DNA from: an uncultured Oscillospiraceae bacterium | GTDB taxonomy: Bacteria > Bacillota > Clostridia > Oscillospirales > Ruminococcaceae | NCBI GenBank assembly: GCA_934446565.1 | Contig: CAKSEO010000002.1 | Coordinates: 32,102-96,101, forward strand | Length of the DNA stretch: 64,000 bases | Direction of reading: 5' to 3' | Shown: positions 1 to 10,139 of the stretch, one piece after another | Layout: each line of letters begins with the position of its first letter | Numbering within the stretch: the first letter of the stretch is position 1 | The notes under the pieces: generated by a model | The model's database searches: none | What the model was told of the DNA's origin: nothing | Seen by the model: only the letters and a program-made list of their open reading frames with translations | Translations under genes and position numbers: made by a program

Positions 1-180
1 GAAAAAAATATACCACCTGGAACAGGTTTGCGGGATTCTTATTATTTCGCATATTCAAAGGCGTGAGCGGGTTCAGAACTGAGCTCAGCGTACATCTGTG
101 CGCATTGTAAGTCAGCGTATAAACCTGCTCTTTTGTAACGGATGTTGCGAAACGTCGCATGCTGGAAAGGAAAACCATAC
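1..180. other. Left-edge intergenic region, no gene supported
   Basis: I find no convincing gene before the acetyltransferase. A short minus-strand frame ends with a stop at 42-44, but it has no ribosome site and no recognisable family. The inverted CAGGTTT and AAACCTG near 24 and 121 are too far apart to be a terminator. Confidence 0.4.
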
Positions 181-624
181 ATGAAAACAATACTTAAAAG
201 TTACACAGAACTGACCCTTGACGAGCTCTACGCGATAATGAAGCTACGCGTTGACGTATTCGTGGTGGAGCAGAACTGCCCCTATCACGAGCTCGATGGA
301 CTTGATAAGTCCGCGCACCACCTATGGCTTGAGGACGAGCAGGGGATAGCTGCGTACCTCCGCATCCTACCGCCGGGAGCGGTATTCACTGAACCGGCGC
401 TCGGCAGGGTGATTTCAGCAAGACGGCGCTGCGGAGTCGGCTCGGTGCTGCTGAAAGAAGGAATTCAAGCGGTGCAGCGGCTGTACGGAAACTCCGCCAT
501 TACAATCGAGGCTCAGGTCTACGCGAAGCCGTTCTACGAAAAAGCTGGATTCGTCCAGGTCTCGGAACCGTTTGATGAGGACGGTATCCCGCATATACGC
601 ATGCGCCGGGAGCCGGTCAGGTAA
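181..624 (+). CDS. ElaA-like GNAT N-acetyltransferase
   Basis: A 147-residue GNAT-fold acetyltransferase of the ElaA type, expected to move an acetyl group from acetyl-CoA to an unidentified amine. The N-terminal block around LRVDVFVVEQNCPYHELD, followed by HHLWLED, is typical of ElaA. The R-R-C-G-V-G-S segment near residue 80 corresponds to the CoA pyrophosphate loop, and FYEKAGFVQVSEPFDEDGIPH near the C-terminus is the usual closing motif. I chose the ATG at 181 because GGAAAGG lies about 10 bases upstream; an in-frame ATG at 142 lacks a ribosome site. It stands alone before a promoter and repeat element, so its pathway is not indicated. Confidence 0.85.
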   Translation: MKTILKSYTELTLDELYAIMKLRVDVFVVEQNCPYHELDGLDKSAHHLWLEDEQGIAAYLRILPPGAVFTEPALGRVISARRRCGVGSVLLKEGIQAVQRLYGNSAITIEAQVYAKPFYEKAGFVQVSEPFDEDGIPHIRMRREPVR

Positions 625-650
625 ATTTGCACAAATTCTGCGGCTTTTTG

Positions 651-679
651 TTGCAATTTTAACAGAAACGTGTTATAAT
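651..679 (+). promoter_or_regulatory. Sigma-A promoter for the DUF951-prfA operon
   Basis: TTGCAA at 651-656 and TATAAT at 674-679 are separated by 17 bases, with a TG one base before the -10. Transcription would pass through the repeat element at 682-909 before reaching the DUF951 gene. Confidence 0.65.
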
Positions 680-681
680 AT

Positions 682-909
682 TATAATACAATTGCATTAT
701 ACAGTTTATCGAAAAAGTAGCTTTTGCCTGCGAAGCAGGAATTTGTAATCCGTTATTTTCCTCGGCTCTGCCGAGGAAAATAACACTTCTATCCCAGCAA
801 GTGTGCGGGTTGGCGGCAAAGCCGCCAAGACGTGCGCGCGGCTGGGATGTTCGGCGGAAAAGTCCCAACGGGACTTTTTCGACGGTCTCTATAATGCAAT
901 TGCATTATA
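682..909. repeat. MITE-like element with terminal inverted repeats
   Basis: The ends are near-mirror images. TATAATACAATTGCATTATA at 682-701 and the perfect palindrome TATAATGCAATTGCATTATA at 890-909 both continue inward to TCGAAAAAGT at about 709-718 and ACTTTTTCGA at about 872-881, giving inverted ends of roughly 37 bases. The interior is a string of hairpins: TTATTTTCCTCGG with CCGAGGAAAATAA (753-783), GGCGGC with GCCGCC, ATCCCAGC with GCTGGGAT (792-849), and AAAAGTCC with GGACTTTTT (859-878). No coding frame is convincing. Inference: a miniature inverted-repeat element or an intergenic repeat of its type. Confidence 0.7.
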
Positions 910-941
910 TTTTCACGTTTTGAAAAAAGGGAGTGAACGCA

Positions 942-1142
942 GTGGACGTCAAAGTCGGCGATATACTTGTGATGAAAAAGGTGCATCCCGGCTGCGGGAG
1001 CGACAAGATGCTGGTACAGCGCTGCGGCGCGGATTTCAGGCTGTGCTGTCAGGGCTGCGGGCACGTGTTCATGATACCCCGCTCCAAATGCGAGAAGAAG
1101 ATAAGATCCATACTCCGTGAAACGGAATCCTCCGAGCGTTAG
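942..1142 (+). CDS. DUF951 family protein
   Basis: A 66-residue basic protein of the DUF951 family, recognisable by MDVKVGDILVMKK, then HPGCGSDKMLVQR and FRLCCQGCGHVFMIPRSK, with four cysteines in zinc-ribbon-like spacing. The family's function is not established. I chose the GTG at 942 over the GTG at 933 because AAGGGAG at 925-931 gives normal spacing and homologues start MDVKVGD. It lies 41 bases before prfA and is probably co-transcribed with it. Confidence 0.8.
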   Translation: MDVKVGDILVMKKVHPGCGSDKMLVQRCGADFRLCCQGCGHVFMIPRSKCEKKIRSILRETESSER

Positions 1143-1183
1143 CAGTGTGAATTTCCACACAGAACAACGCATGGAGGTAAACT

Positions 1184-2254
1184 ATGAACGAAAAACTTAT
1201 AATGGCTGAAGCGCGCTACGATGAGATAAGCGCCAAGCTGTCCGACCCGGCGGTCATAGCCGACAACAAGCTCTACCGCGACCTGATGAGGGAACACAAG
1301 AGCCTGACTCCGCTGATGGAGGTCTGGCAGAAATACAAAAAAGCCCAGCGCAGCTTTGACGACGCGGTCGAAGCGCTGAACGAAGCCGGCTCCGATGCGG
1401 AGCTGAAAGAGCTTGCCCAGAGCGAGTACGACGAGAACAAAGCGGAGATGGAGCGGCTCTCCGAGGAGCTGAAGATACTGCTCCTCCCGAAAGACCCGGA
1501 CGACGACCGCAGCTGCATAATCGAGATACGCGCCGGTGCAGGCGGCGAGGAAGCCGCGCTGTTCGCCAACTCGCTGCTGAGAATGTACAGCATGTACGCG
1601 GCGCGTCAGGGCTGGAAAGTCGAGGAGATAGATTCCAACCCCACCGAGCTGGGCGGCTACCGCGAGGTGAGCTTCCTGGTGGAGGGCGAGGGCGTTTTCG
1701 CGAAGATGAAGTACGAAAGCGGCGTCCACCGCGTGCAGCGCGTTCCGGAAACGGAATCCCAGGGGCGCATACAGACCTCCACGGTGACGGTGGCGGTGCT
1801 TCCCGAAGCTGAGGAGGTAGACGTGGAGATAAACCCCGCCGACCTGATGATAGAGACGTTCCGCTCCAGCGGCGCGGGCGGTCAGCACATCAACAAGACG
1901 GAATCCGCGATACGCATAATCCACAAGCCCACCGGGACTGTGGTGGAGTGCCAGGAGGAGCGTTCCCAGTTCAAGAACAAGGAAAAGGCGCTGAAAAAGC
2001 TGTACAGCAAGCTCTACGAAGCGAAGCTGGAAGCCCGCGACAGCGCCATCGCCGAGGAGCGCCGGATACAGGTAGGCACAGGCGACCGCTCCGAGCGGAT
2101 ACGCACCTACAACTTCCCGCAGTCCCGCGTCACCGACCACCGCATAGGGCTGACGCTCTACAAGCTGGACGAGATGATGAACGGCGGCTGCGACGAGGTT
2201 TTCGAAGCGCTGCGGCTCGCGGACCAGACTGCGAAGCTCCTGAAGCAGCAATAA
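1184..2254 (+). CDS. prfA: Peptide chain release factor 1
   Basis: A class I release factor of 356 residues, normal for RF1. It recognises UAA and UAG stop codons in the ribosomal A site and triggers peptidyl-tRNA hydrolysis. The catalytic GGQ is at residues 232-234 in [17 protein letters not shown]. The codon-recognition tripeptide is PET within [13 protein letters not shown], at the position of the P-x-T motif of RF1 rather than the SPF of RF2. GGAGG lies 8 bases before the ATG. The next gene, a tRNA threonylcarbamoylation enzyme, follows within 10 bases, making a translation-related operon. No prmC methylase gene is seen next to it. Confidence 0.97.
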   Translation: MNEKLIMAEARYDEISAKLSDPAVIADNKLYRDLMREHKSLTPLMEVWQKYKKAQRSFDDAVEALNEAGSDAELKELAQSEYDENKAEMERLSEELKILLLPKDPDDDRSCIIEIRAGAGGEEAALFANSLLRMYSMYAARQGWKVEEIDSNPTELGGYREVSFLVEGEGVFAKMKYESGVHRVQRVPETESQGRIQTSTVTVAVLPEAEEVDVEINPADLMIETFRSSGAGGQHINKTESAIRIIHKPTGTVVECQEERSQFKNKEKALKKLYSKLYEAKLEARDSAIAEERRIQVGTGDRSERIRTYNFPQSRVTDHRIGLTLYKLDEMMNGGCDEVFEALRLADQTAKLLKQQ

Positions 2255-2262
2255 GAAAGGAA

Positions 2263-3273
2263 ATGACCAGATTGAATACAGAGCTCCTGCCGTTTTCCGA
2301 GCAGTCTGCGAAGAAAGCGGCTGAAATAATGGCGGCTGGCGGCGTAGTCGGGATACCTACCGAGACGGTCTACGGATTGGCTGCGGACGCCCGCAACGAA
2401 GCCGCAGTACGCAGCATTTTCGAAGCGAAAGGACGTCCGCAGGATAATCCGCTGATAGTCCACATAAGCGCGCTGGAGCAGCTCCCGCCGCTGGTGCGGG
2501 AGATACCTCCGCTGGCGCTGAAAATCGCTGAGAAATACTGGCCGGGACCGCTCACGATGATATTCCCGAAGTCGGAGCTGATACCCAGCGCGACCAGCGG
2601 CGGACTTGACACCGTTGCGGTCAGAATGCCGGAAAGTCCCGCTGCAAGGGCGATAATCGACGCCTGCGGATTCCCGCTTGCGGCGCCGTCCGCTAACCTT
2701 TCGGGAAGTCCCAGCCCTACCACTGCCCAGCATGTCATGAACGACATGAACGGCAGAGTACCGCTGATAATCGACGGCGGGGAGTGCCGCTGCGGCGTGG
2801 AGAGCACGGTGCTGTGCTTCCCGGCAGCTGACCGCGTGAGGATACTCCGCCCGGGTGGAGTGACGGCGGAAATGCTGTCGGAGCTGTGCCAGGTGGACAT
2901 CGACCCGGCGGTGACTTCCGAGCCGCCTAAGGGCGCAAAGGTACTCTCCCCGGGAATGAAATACAAGCACTATTCCCCGAAAGCGGAGGTGTACATCGTC
3001 AACGCCCACGGGAAACAGTTCGAGGAATGGTGCATGTCGCATTCCGGCGAGGGTACGCTGTCGCTGTCGGCTGACCCGGTGGAGCACGGGATGTTCCGCT
3101 GCTTCGGAAGGGACACCGCCGAGCAGGCGCACCGGCTGTTCGCGCTGCTCCGCGAAGCCGACGACGAGGGCGCTAAAACCGTCTACGTCGAAATGCCGTC
3201 ACAGGAGGGCATCGGGCTTGCGGTTTACAATCGGCTGCTCCGGGCGGCGGCGTTCAGGGTGATAGAGCCATGA
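2263..3273 (+). CDS. L-threonylcarbamoyladenylate synthase (Sua5/YwlC)
   Basis: Makes threonylcarbamoyl-AMP from threonine, bicarbonate and ATP, the first step of t6A modification at position 37 of ANN-decoding tRNAs. About 336 residues, the long Sua5 form: an N-terminal YrdC domain with GGVVGIPTETVYGLAADA, KGRPQDNPLIVHI and AAPSANLSGSPSPT, then a C-terminal Sua5 domain after the SPGMKYKHYSPKA linker. The start is uncertain: ATG at 2263 lies only two bases after AGAAAGG, while the in-frame TTG at 2272 has wider spacing. The TGA overlaps the ATG of coaE. Confidence 0.93.
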   Translation: MTRLNTELLPFSEQSAKKAAEIMAAGGVVGIPTETVYGLAADARNEAAVRSIFEAKGRPQDNPLIVHISALEQLPPLVREIPPLALKIAEKYWPGPLTMIFPKSELIPSATSGGLDTVAVRMPESPAARAIIDACGFPLAAPSANLSGSPSPTTAQHVMNDMNGRVPLIIDGGECRCGVESTVLCFPAADRVRILRPGGVTAEMLSELCQVDIDPAVTSEPPKGAKVLSPGMKYKHYSPKAEVYIVNAHGKQFEEWCMSHSGEGTLSLSADPVEHGMFRCFGRDTAEQAHRLFALLREADDEGAKTVYVEMPSQEGIGLAVYNRLLRAAAFRVIEP

Positions 3274-3863
3274 GCAGACTTATCGTAGGGCTGACCGGAA
3301 TGTCCGGGGCGGGGAAGTCAACCGTCTGCCGGGCGTTCGCAGAGAGCGGCTTTGAGGTCATCGACTGCGACCGCTCCGCAAGGGAGGTCGTACTTCCCGG
3401 CAGCCCGGCACTGGACGAGCTGCGCGACAGGCTGTCGCCGGAGCTGATACTCCCGGACGGCACCCTCGACCGCAGGAAAACTGCGGAGCTGATATTCCAC
3501 AGCGAGGAAAAACGCGCGCTGTTCAACAAAATAATTTACCCCTATATTACATATAATATCGCGGAAAAGCTGAAACGCGCGGGAAACTACGCTCTGTTGG
3601 ACGCTCCCACGCTGTTCGAAGCGCGGCTGGAGTTCCTGTGCGACAGCATAGTGAGCGTGACCGCAGACCCGGAGAACTGCGTGCAGCGCATAATGAAGCG
3701 CGACAGCATCCACGAGGAGCTTGCCCGGGCACGGCTGAAAAGTCAGCACGGCGCGGATTTCTACCAGCGGCGCAGCGAATACTGTATTGAAAACAACGGC
3801 ACGCAGCAGCAGCTCGCGGAAGCTGCGCAGGGCGTTATCTCTCAACTGAAAGGCGGCAAATGA
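3270..3863 (+). CDS. coaE: Dephospho-CoA kinase
   Basis: Catalyses the last step of coenzyme A synthesis, phosphorylating the ribose 3'-hydroxyl of dephospho-CoA with ATP. It has 197 residues, normal for the family. The P-loop GMSGAGKST lies near the N-terminus, followed by VIDCDRSAREVV, LLDAPTLFEA as the substrate and lid region, and a C-terminal IENNGT as in CoaE. Its ATG overlaps the preceding stop as ATGA, and its own stop overlaps the following ATG the same way, so three consecutive genes look translationally coupled. Confidence 0.95.
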   Translation: MSRLIVGLTGMSGAGKSTVCRAFAESGFEVIDCDRSAREVVLPGSPALDELRDRLSPELILPDGTLDRRKTAELIFHSEEKRALFNKIIYPYITYNIAEKLKRAGNYALLDAPTLFEARLEFLCDSIVSVTADPENCVQRIMKRDSIHEELARARLKSQHGADFYQRRSEYCIENNGTQQQLAEAAQGVISQLKGGK

Positions 3864-4435
3864 CAAAATATCGCAAGAAACGGCGCGTACTCCCGGTGGT
3901 GATCATTATCGCGCTGATCGCGGCGCTGCTGGGTACGGCGGGTTGGTTCGGCTGGAGATATTTCCAGCGGTACACTCATCCGCTGCGCTATGAAAGCTAC
4001 GTTGAGAAGTACTCCCGGGAAAACGGGCTCGACAAGTACCTCGTCTACGCAGTGATAAAGACCGAGAGCGGATTCGACCCGTCTGCGGTTTCGAACGTAG
4101 GCGCGCGGGGGCTTATGCAGATAATGGAAGACACCTTCGATTGGGTGAAGTTCCGGCTGGGCGACGAGGACACGCGTTACCTCGACATGTACGACCCCGA
4201 AACGAATATCCGCTACGGCTGCTGGCTGGTCGGGTACCTCTATAACGAGTTCGGCGATGTTGATACCGCCATGGCGGCGTACCACGCGGGGCGCGGGCAG
4301 GTAAATGCATGGCTCGATGATAAGGAGTATTCCTCCGACGGCGTACATCTGGACGTTATCCCGATATCTGACACGGCGCATTACGTCGATAAGATAGACC
4401 GGGCAATGGACACATACAAAAATCTTTATGAATAG
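3860..4435 (+). CDS. Membrane-anchored lytic transglycosylase (SLT domain)
   Basis: A 191-residue protein expected to cleave the glycan strand of peptidoglycan, leaving 1,6-anhydro-muramyl ends. After a basic start there is one membrane segment at about residues 12-34, then an SLT domain. The catalytic glutamate is in KTESGFDPSAVSN, followed by ARGLMQIM and AAYHAGRGQVNAWL, the ordered GLMQ and AYNAG-like motifs of Slt enzymes. It would face outward. The ATGA overlap with coaE is conserved packing rather than evidence of shared function. Confidence 0.9.
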   Translation: MTKYRKKRRVLPVVIIIALIAALLGTAGWFGWRYFQRYTHPLRYESYVEKYSRENGLDKYLVYAVIKTESGFDPSAVSNVGARGLMQIMEDTFDWVKFRLGDEDTRYLDMYDPETNIRYGCWLVGYLYNEFGDVDTAMAAYHAGRGQVNAWLDDKEYSSDGVHLDVIPISDTAHYVDKIDRAMDTYKNLYE

Positions 4436-4449
4436 AAAGGATAGAAACC

Positions 4450-5853
4450 ATGGCTAAGGAAAAGTTAACTGTAAAGGAATTAAAGGAAAAGCTGTTCGCA
4501 GACAAGAAGAACGCCGTTCTCCGCATGTCTGAGGATGAGCTGAAGAAGTGCGACAAGTTCTGCGAGGGCTACAAGGCGTTCCTGGACATCGCAAAGACCG
4601 AGCGCGAGGCGGCAGCCGAGATAGTTAAGATGGCTAAGGCGCGCGGCTACGTTGAGTTCAGCGCGAAGAACAAGTACAAGCCCGGCGACAAGGTTTACTA
4701 CCTCAACCGCGAGAAGTCCGTTATCCTTGCCGTTATCGGCAGGGAGTCAATCGAGAACGGTGTGAATCTGGTGGCTGCGCACATCGACTCCCCGCGCCTT
4801 GACATGAAGCAGAATCCGCTCTACGAAAAGGACGAAGTAGCTTACTTCAAGACCCACTACTACGGCGGTATCAAGAAGTACCAGTGGCCGACCGTTCCGC
4901 TGTCCCTCCACGGCGTTATCATCAAGGCTGACGGCACCAAGGTAACGGTAAACATCGGCGAGGACGAGAATGACCCGGTATTCTGCGTATCCGACCTGCT
5001 CCCGCACCTTGCAGACGAGCAGTACAAGCGTCCGGCTCCCAAGCTCATCAAGGGCGAGGAGCTGAATATCATCATCGGCAGCCGTCCGTTCAGGGACGAC
5101 GAGGGCAGCGAGCTTGTAAAGCTGAACATCATGATGATACTCAACGAGAAGTACGGCATTGTCGAGTCCGACTTTATCTCTGCGGAGCTTGAGGCAGTCC
5201 CCGCATTCAAGGCAAAGGACGTAGGCTTTGACAGGAGCCTGGTCGGCGCTTACGGTCAGGACGACAGAGTGTGCGCGTACACCGAGCTGATGGCAGTCCT
5301 GGAGCTTGAGAACCCCGAAAAGACCGCAGTAGCTATCCTCACCGACAAGGAGGAGACCGGCTCCGACGGCAACACCGGACTGCGTTCTGCTTACCTGCGC
5401 TACTTCATCGCCGACCTGGCTGCGACCTTCGGCGTAAGGGGCAGAACTGTGTTGCATAATTCCCGCTGCCTGTCCGCTGACGTTAACGCGGCGTTCGACC
5501 CGACATTCCCCGACGTGTTCGAAAAGCGCAATGCAGCGCTGCTCAACGGCGGCGTGTGCGTTACCAAGTACACAGGCTCCCGCGGCAAGAGCGGCACGTC
5601 CGACGCGTCCGCAGAGTTCGCCGGCGAGGTACGCAGACTGCTTGACACCGAGGGCGTTATCTGGCAGACCGGCGAGCTCGGCAAGGTAGACATCGGCGGC
5701 GGCGGAACCGTAGCGGCGTATATCGCTAACCTCGACGTCAACACTATCGACGTGGGAGTTCCGGTGCTGTCCATGCACGCTCCGTTCGAGATAACCGCAA
5801 AGACCGATATATGGGCTGCCTACAGGGCTTTCGCGGCTTTTGTGAATAACTGA
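4450..5853 (+). CDS. M18 family zinc aminopeptidase
   Basis: A 467-residue metallo-aminopeptidase of family M18 (aspartyl aminopeptidase type), cytosolic, trimming N-terminal residues from peptides. Metal and catalytic blocks appear in order: AAHIDSPRLDMKQNPLYE, HYYGGIKKYQWPTVPLSLHG, TDKEETGSDGNTG with the catalytic glutamate pair, SADVNAAFDPTFP, and a C-terminal PVLSMHAPFEITAKTD with a metal histidine. AGAAAGGA precedes the ATG. It is the last gene of the prfA run. No terminator is visible after it; the inverted repeat 20 bases downstream may play that part. Confidence 0.93.
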   Translation: MAKEKLTVKELKEKLFADKKNAVLRMSEDELKKCDKFCEGYKAFLDIAKTEREAAAEIVKMAKARGYVEFSAKNKYKPGDKVYYLNREKSVILAVIGRESIENGVNLVAAHIDSPRLDMKQNPLYEKDEVAYFKTHYYGGIKKYQWPTVPLSLHGVIIKADGTKVTVNIGEDENDPVFCVSDLLPHLADEQYKRPAPKLIKGEELNIIIGSRPFRDDEGSELVKLNIMMILNEKYGIVESDFISAELEAVPAFKAKDVGFDRSLVGAYGQDDRVCAYTELMAVLELENPEKTAVAILTDKEETGSDGNTGLRSAYLRYFIADLAATFGVRGRTVLHNSRCLSADVNAAFDPTFPDVFEKRNAALLNGGVCVTKYTGSRGKSGTSDASAEFAGEVRRLLDTEGVIWQTGELGKVDIGGGGTVAAYIANLDVNTIDVGVPVLSMHAPFEITAKTDIWAAYRAFAAFVNN

Positions 5854-5873
5854 TTCCGACTGGAAAATAGTGG

Positions 5874-5969
5874 GATGACGGGTGTGACGGGTTTACCTAA
5901 CCCTTTTTATAAAAATTGAAAACAATAAATATATAAAAGAAGTTATAGTAAGCCGTCACACCCGTCACC
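5874..5969. repeat. Long-loop inverted repeat built from TGACGGG heptamers
   Basis: TGACGGGTGTGACGG at 5876-5890 is exactly mirrored by CCGTCACACCCGTCA at 5953-5967, around a 62-base AT-rich loop. Each arm contains two TGACGG units nine bases apart. The repeat fills most of the M18-yunB gap. It is not followed by a T-run, so it does not look like a simple terminator. It may be a protein-binding site or a small repeat element. Confidence 0.6.
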
Positions 5970-6006
5970 GACCTGTTTAAACCGGAAAACTTGTACAAAT
6001 TCACCG

Positions 6007-6041
6007 TCACCTCTGCATAGACATAGAATATGCAGAGGTGA
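6007..6041 (+). promoter_or_regulatory. Hairpin enclosing the yunB ribosome-binding site
   Basis: TCACCTCTGCATA (6007-6019) and TATGCAGAGGTGA (6029-6041) are a perfect 13-base inverted repeat with a 9-base loop. The right arm contains the whole Shine-Dalgarno AGAGGTGA of yunB. If it is transcribed, the arm would hide the ribosome site. A sigma-E-like -10 (CATAGAAT, 6022-6029) overlaps the loop. If that is the promoter, the left arm would not be in the mRNA. Confidence 0.55.
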
Positions 6042-6046
6042 TACTG

Positions 6047-6736
6047 ATGATGGGAGAAAAAACGCGCTGCGGGCTGCGGAAGCTCGGCGTGAAGCTGATA
6101 GCGGCGGCGCTGATATTGATAGGGCTGACGTTCCTTGTGGACCTCAGCTTCCGCCCGGTGGTGGAAACTGTGAACTACAACGAATGTCACTCGGCGGTGT
6201 CGTCGATGATAAACCGCTCGATAGAAGCGGAGCTTGAGCGCGAGGATGTGGATTACTCCTCGCTTGTGACGATACAGCGGGACGACAGCGGCGCGGTCAC
6301 GTCCATCGAGAGCAACGCGATGAACATCAACCGCCTGAAAAACAACATAGCAAGCCGCCTTGAGCGGGAGCTCGACCGCATGAGCAGCATTGACATAATG
6401 ATACCGGTCGGCACGCTGACGGGCTTGCAGCTGCTTCACGGGCGCGGATTCGACGTCGGAATGACGGTCAGCCCGGTGGGCTACGCGCAGACCGCGATAG
6501 TCAGCGAGTTCACCGAAGCGGGGCTCAATCAGACCCGTCACCGGATAGTTATACATATCGAAGTGACCGCGGACGCAGTGATACCCGGATTCTCGTCGCG
6601 AGTGCCGGTGTCCGCGTCGATAGTCGCGGCGGAAACGATAATCGTAGGAAAGATACCCGACGCCTACACGCACGTTGTCGCGGGAGATACCGACCTTGTG
6701 GGTCTGCTCCAGGACTACGGCGCGGTATTAGACTGA
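6047..6736 (+). CDS. yunB: Sporulation protein YunB
   Basis: About 229 residues with one N-terminal membrane segment (about 16-38), then an extracytoplasmic region with the family's conserved features: N-x-x-C in VNYNECHSAVSSMINRSI, VTSIESNAMNINRLKN, IPVGTLTGLQLLHGRG and RHRIVIHIEVTADAVIPG. In Bacillus yunB is a mother-cell sporulation gene under sigma-E; its biochemical role is unknown. ATGs at 6047 and 6050 both follow AGAGGTGA; I take the first. The gene ends 12 bases before ligA, so the two are probably co-transcribed. Confidence 0.85.
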   Translation: MMGEKTRCGLRKLGVKLIAAALILIGLTFLVDLSFRPVVETVNYNECHSAVSSMINRSIEAELEREDVDYSSLVTIQRDDSGAVTSIESNAMNINRLKNNIASRLERELDRMSSIDIMIPVGTLTGLQLLHGRGFDVGMTVSPVGYAQTAIVSEFTEAGLNQTRHRIVIHIEVTADAVIPGFSSRVPVSASIVAAETIIVGKIPDAYTHVVAGDTDLVGLLQDYGAVLD

Positions 6737-8722
<1,986 letters not shown>

Positions 8723-8726
8723 CCAT

Positions 8727-8762
8727 AAAAAGGGACTGCCGGATAAGCAGTCCCTTTCTTAT
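8727..8762. terminator. Bidirectional terminator between ligA and the mannanase gene
   Basis: AAAGGGACTGC (8729-8739) pairs with GCAGTCCCTTT (8747-8757). T-rich tracts follow on both strands, so it can end ligA and the converging minus-strand gene. The next 50 bases are degenerate AATTCCGAATT-type repeats with no gene. Confidence 0.85.
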
Positions 8763-8814
8763 TACCGCCGAAGGCGGCACATAAATTCCGAATTAAGAAT
8801 TCCGAATTCTGAAT

Positions 8815-9870
8815 TTAGAATATGCTGCACTTGACGGAGGTGTTTTTCAGCCCAAGCTCGCTGTTGACAACGGTCTCGCCCCAGTCGGAAAGCACCGAGC
8901 CGTCCCACTCGTTCGCAAGGTCGAGGTACTCGACTCCGCCGCCGTTGCCTTTCCAGCTCCAGGCGAGCCAGCCGATACCGTTGTCGTTGCAGTATTCGAG
9001 TATGTACTCCTCGTCAACGTCGCCGTCGGTGTGATTCCAGCCGAATTCGCCGACTACCATGCACAGACCCTTGTCGGTGGAAAGCTTGATATTACGGGCG
9101 ATGGTCGCCTTGTTCTTTCCGGCAGTGCCGTACATATGTACGGAGAACATCGTGTTCGCGTCCGGGTCAGCGGCGAAAACCTGCTCGCCGAAGTCGGTTA
9201 TGCTCTGCCCGTACTGTCCCCAGCCAGCGGCGTCCACCATGATGGTGTTCTTTATTCCGGCTTCACGCAGCCTGGAAATTACGGAGGTGTAACCGTCGCA
9301 CCAGGTCTGACCGTCCCAGTTTCCGACCCATTCGTTGGCGATGTTGAGGATAACGTAGCTCTCCTTTCCGATGAGCGCGTCCTTTACGTCTGTCCAGTAG
9401 TCCGCGGCGGTTTCCAGCAGGGAAGCGTCGTCCTTTCCGGTGATGTCGTGGACCTCGAGGATCGCTATCATTCCTAGCTCCCTGCATTTGTCGGTGAGCT
9501 TGTTCAGGCTCTCAACGCTGTCCCGGGTGTACTGCTGACCACTTCCGCATACTATCCGGACGGTGTTCGCTCCGGTCGCGGCTATCGCGTCAAGCGCGGT
9601 GTCATCCTGCGCCGTGAACCAGGAATGCGGGTGATTTATCCCGCGCATGATGAATTCGTTCCCGTTGGCGTCAAGCAGCTTCGTACCGCTGACTGTGAAT
9701 CCTGCATGCTGGCTCTGTTCGTCGGAAGCGCCGGGAGTTTCAGCGGTTTCCGCGGTCTGCGTTATCTGTTCTGCTGTGGAGATGACCTCACTGGGAGTGA
9801 CGGGAGTTTTCACGCAGCCGGTGGAGAGCGTCAACACAGCGGCGAGCATTGCTGCAAATAGTTTGTTCAT
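8815..9870 (-). CDS. Lipoprotein beta-mannanase, GH5 (subfamily 8-like)
   Basis: A 351-residue surface lipoprotein expected to cut beta-1,4-mannan. The signal peptide ends in the lipobox LSTGC (Cys at about 19), followed by a short T/E-rich linker, then a single GH5 domain. GTKLLDANGNEFIMRGINHPHSWF, VLNIANEW (acid/base Glu in NEW) and MVVGEFGWNHTDGDVDE (nucleophile Glu) follow the pattern of Bacillus GH5_8 mannanases, as do HDITG and WLAWSWKGNGGG. No carbohydrate-binding module or dockerin is present, so anchoring is by lipid. Substrate choice rests on remembered family similarity; a cellulase is the main alternative. Confidence 0.88.
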   Translation of the reverse strand: MNKLFAAMLAAVLTLSTGCVKTPVTPSEVISTAEQITQTAETAETPGASDEQSQHAGFTVSGTKLLDANGNEFIMRGINHPHSWFTAQDDTALDAIAATGANTVRIVCGSGQQYTRDSVESLNKLTDKCRELGMIAILEVHDITGKDDASLLETAADYWTDVKDALIGKESYVILNIANEWVGNWDGQTWCDGYTSVISRLREAGIKNTIMVDAAGWGQYGQSITDFGEQVFAADPDANTMFSVHMYGTAGKNKATIARNIKLSTDKGLCMVVGEFGWNHTDGDVDEEYILEYCNDNGIGWLAWSWKGNGGGVEYLDLANEWDGSVLSDWGETVVNSELGLKNTSVKCSIF

Positions 9871-9912
9871 TTTTCGTCCTTTCGAATGTAATGGTTTTCA
9901 TGGGCTGTATCC

Positions 9913-9941
9913 ATTATAGCATGTTTTTGACGGTAATACAA
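9913..9941 (-). promoter_or_regulatory. Sigma-A promoter of the mannanase gene
   Basis: On the minus strand TTGTAT (9936-9941) and TATAAT (9913-9918) are 17 bases apart. An AAAGGA ribosome site follows just before the ATG. Confidence 0.75.
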
Positions 9942-10033
9942 GTAGATTTGCGGAATTGTCGTCGTATTTCGGGGGAGTGTTTACAATTAATGGCGCTTTC
10001 ACGGAAATATTTGCGCGACCGGATTTCCGGCTA

Positions 10034-10062
10034 TTGACAACCGGAAAGAGCAGTGCTATAAT
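10034..10062 (+). promoter_or_regulatory. Consensus promoter of the GHL10 lipoprotein gene
   Basis: TTGACA (10034-10039), a 17-base spacer, and TATAAT (10057-10062) preceded by TGC: full consensus with an extended -10. It should be strong and constitutive unless blocked. It diverges from the mannanase promoter about 95 bases away. Confidence 0.9.
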
Positions 10063-10139
10063 GATAATATCTATAAGTATATATAAGACCGCCTGCGTGA
10101 ATCGTGTGACCGGGGAAACGGGCGGTATTGAGGGAAAAT

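Noticed and set aside
803..1120. Plus- and minus-strand frames across the repeat element
   Set aside because: Sequence is hairpin repeats; the real gene is DUF951 from 942 in another frame.
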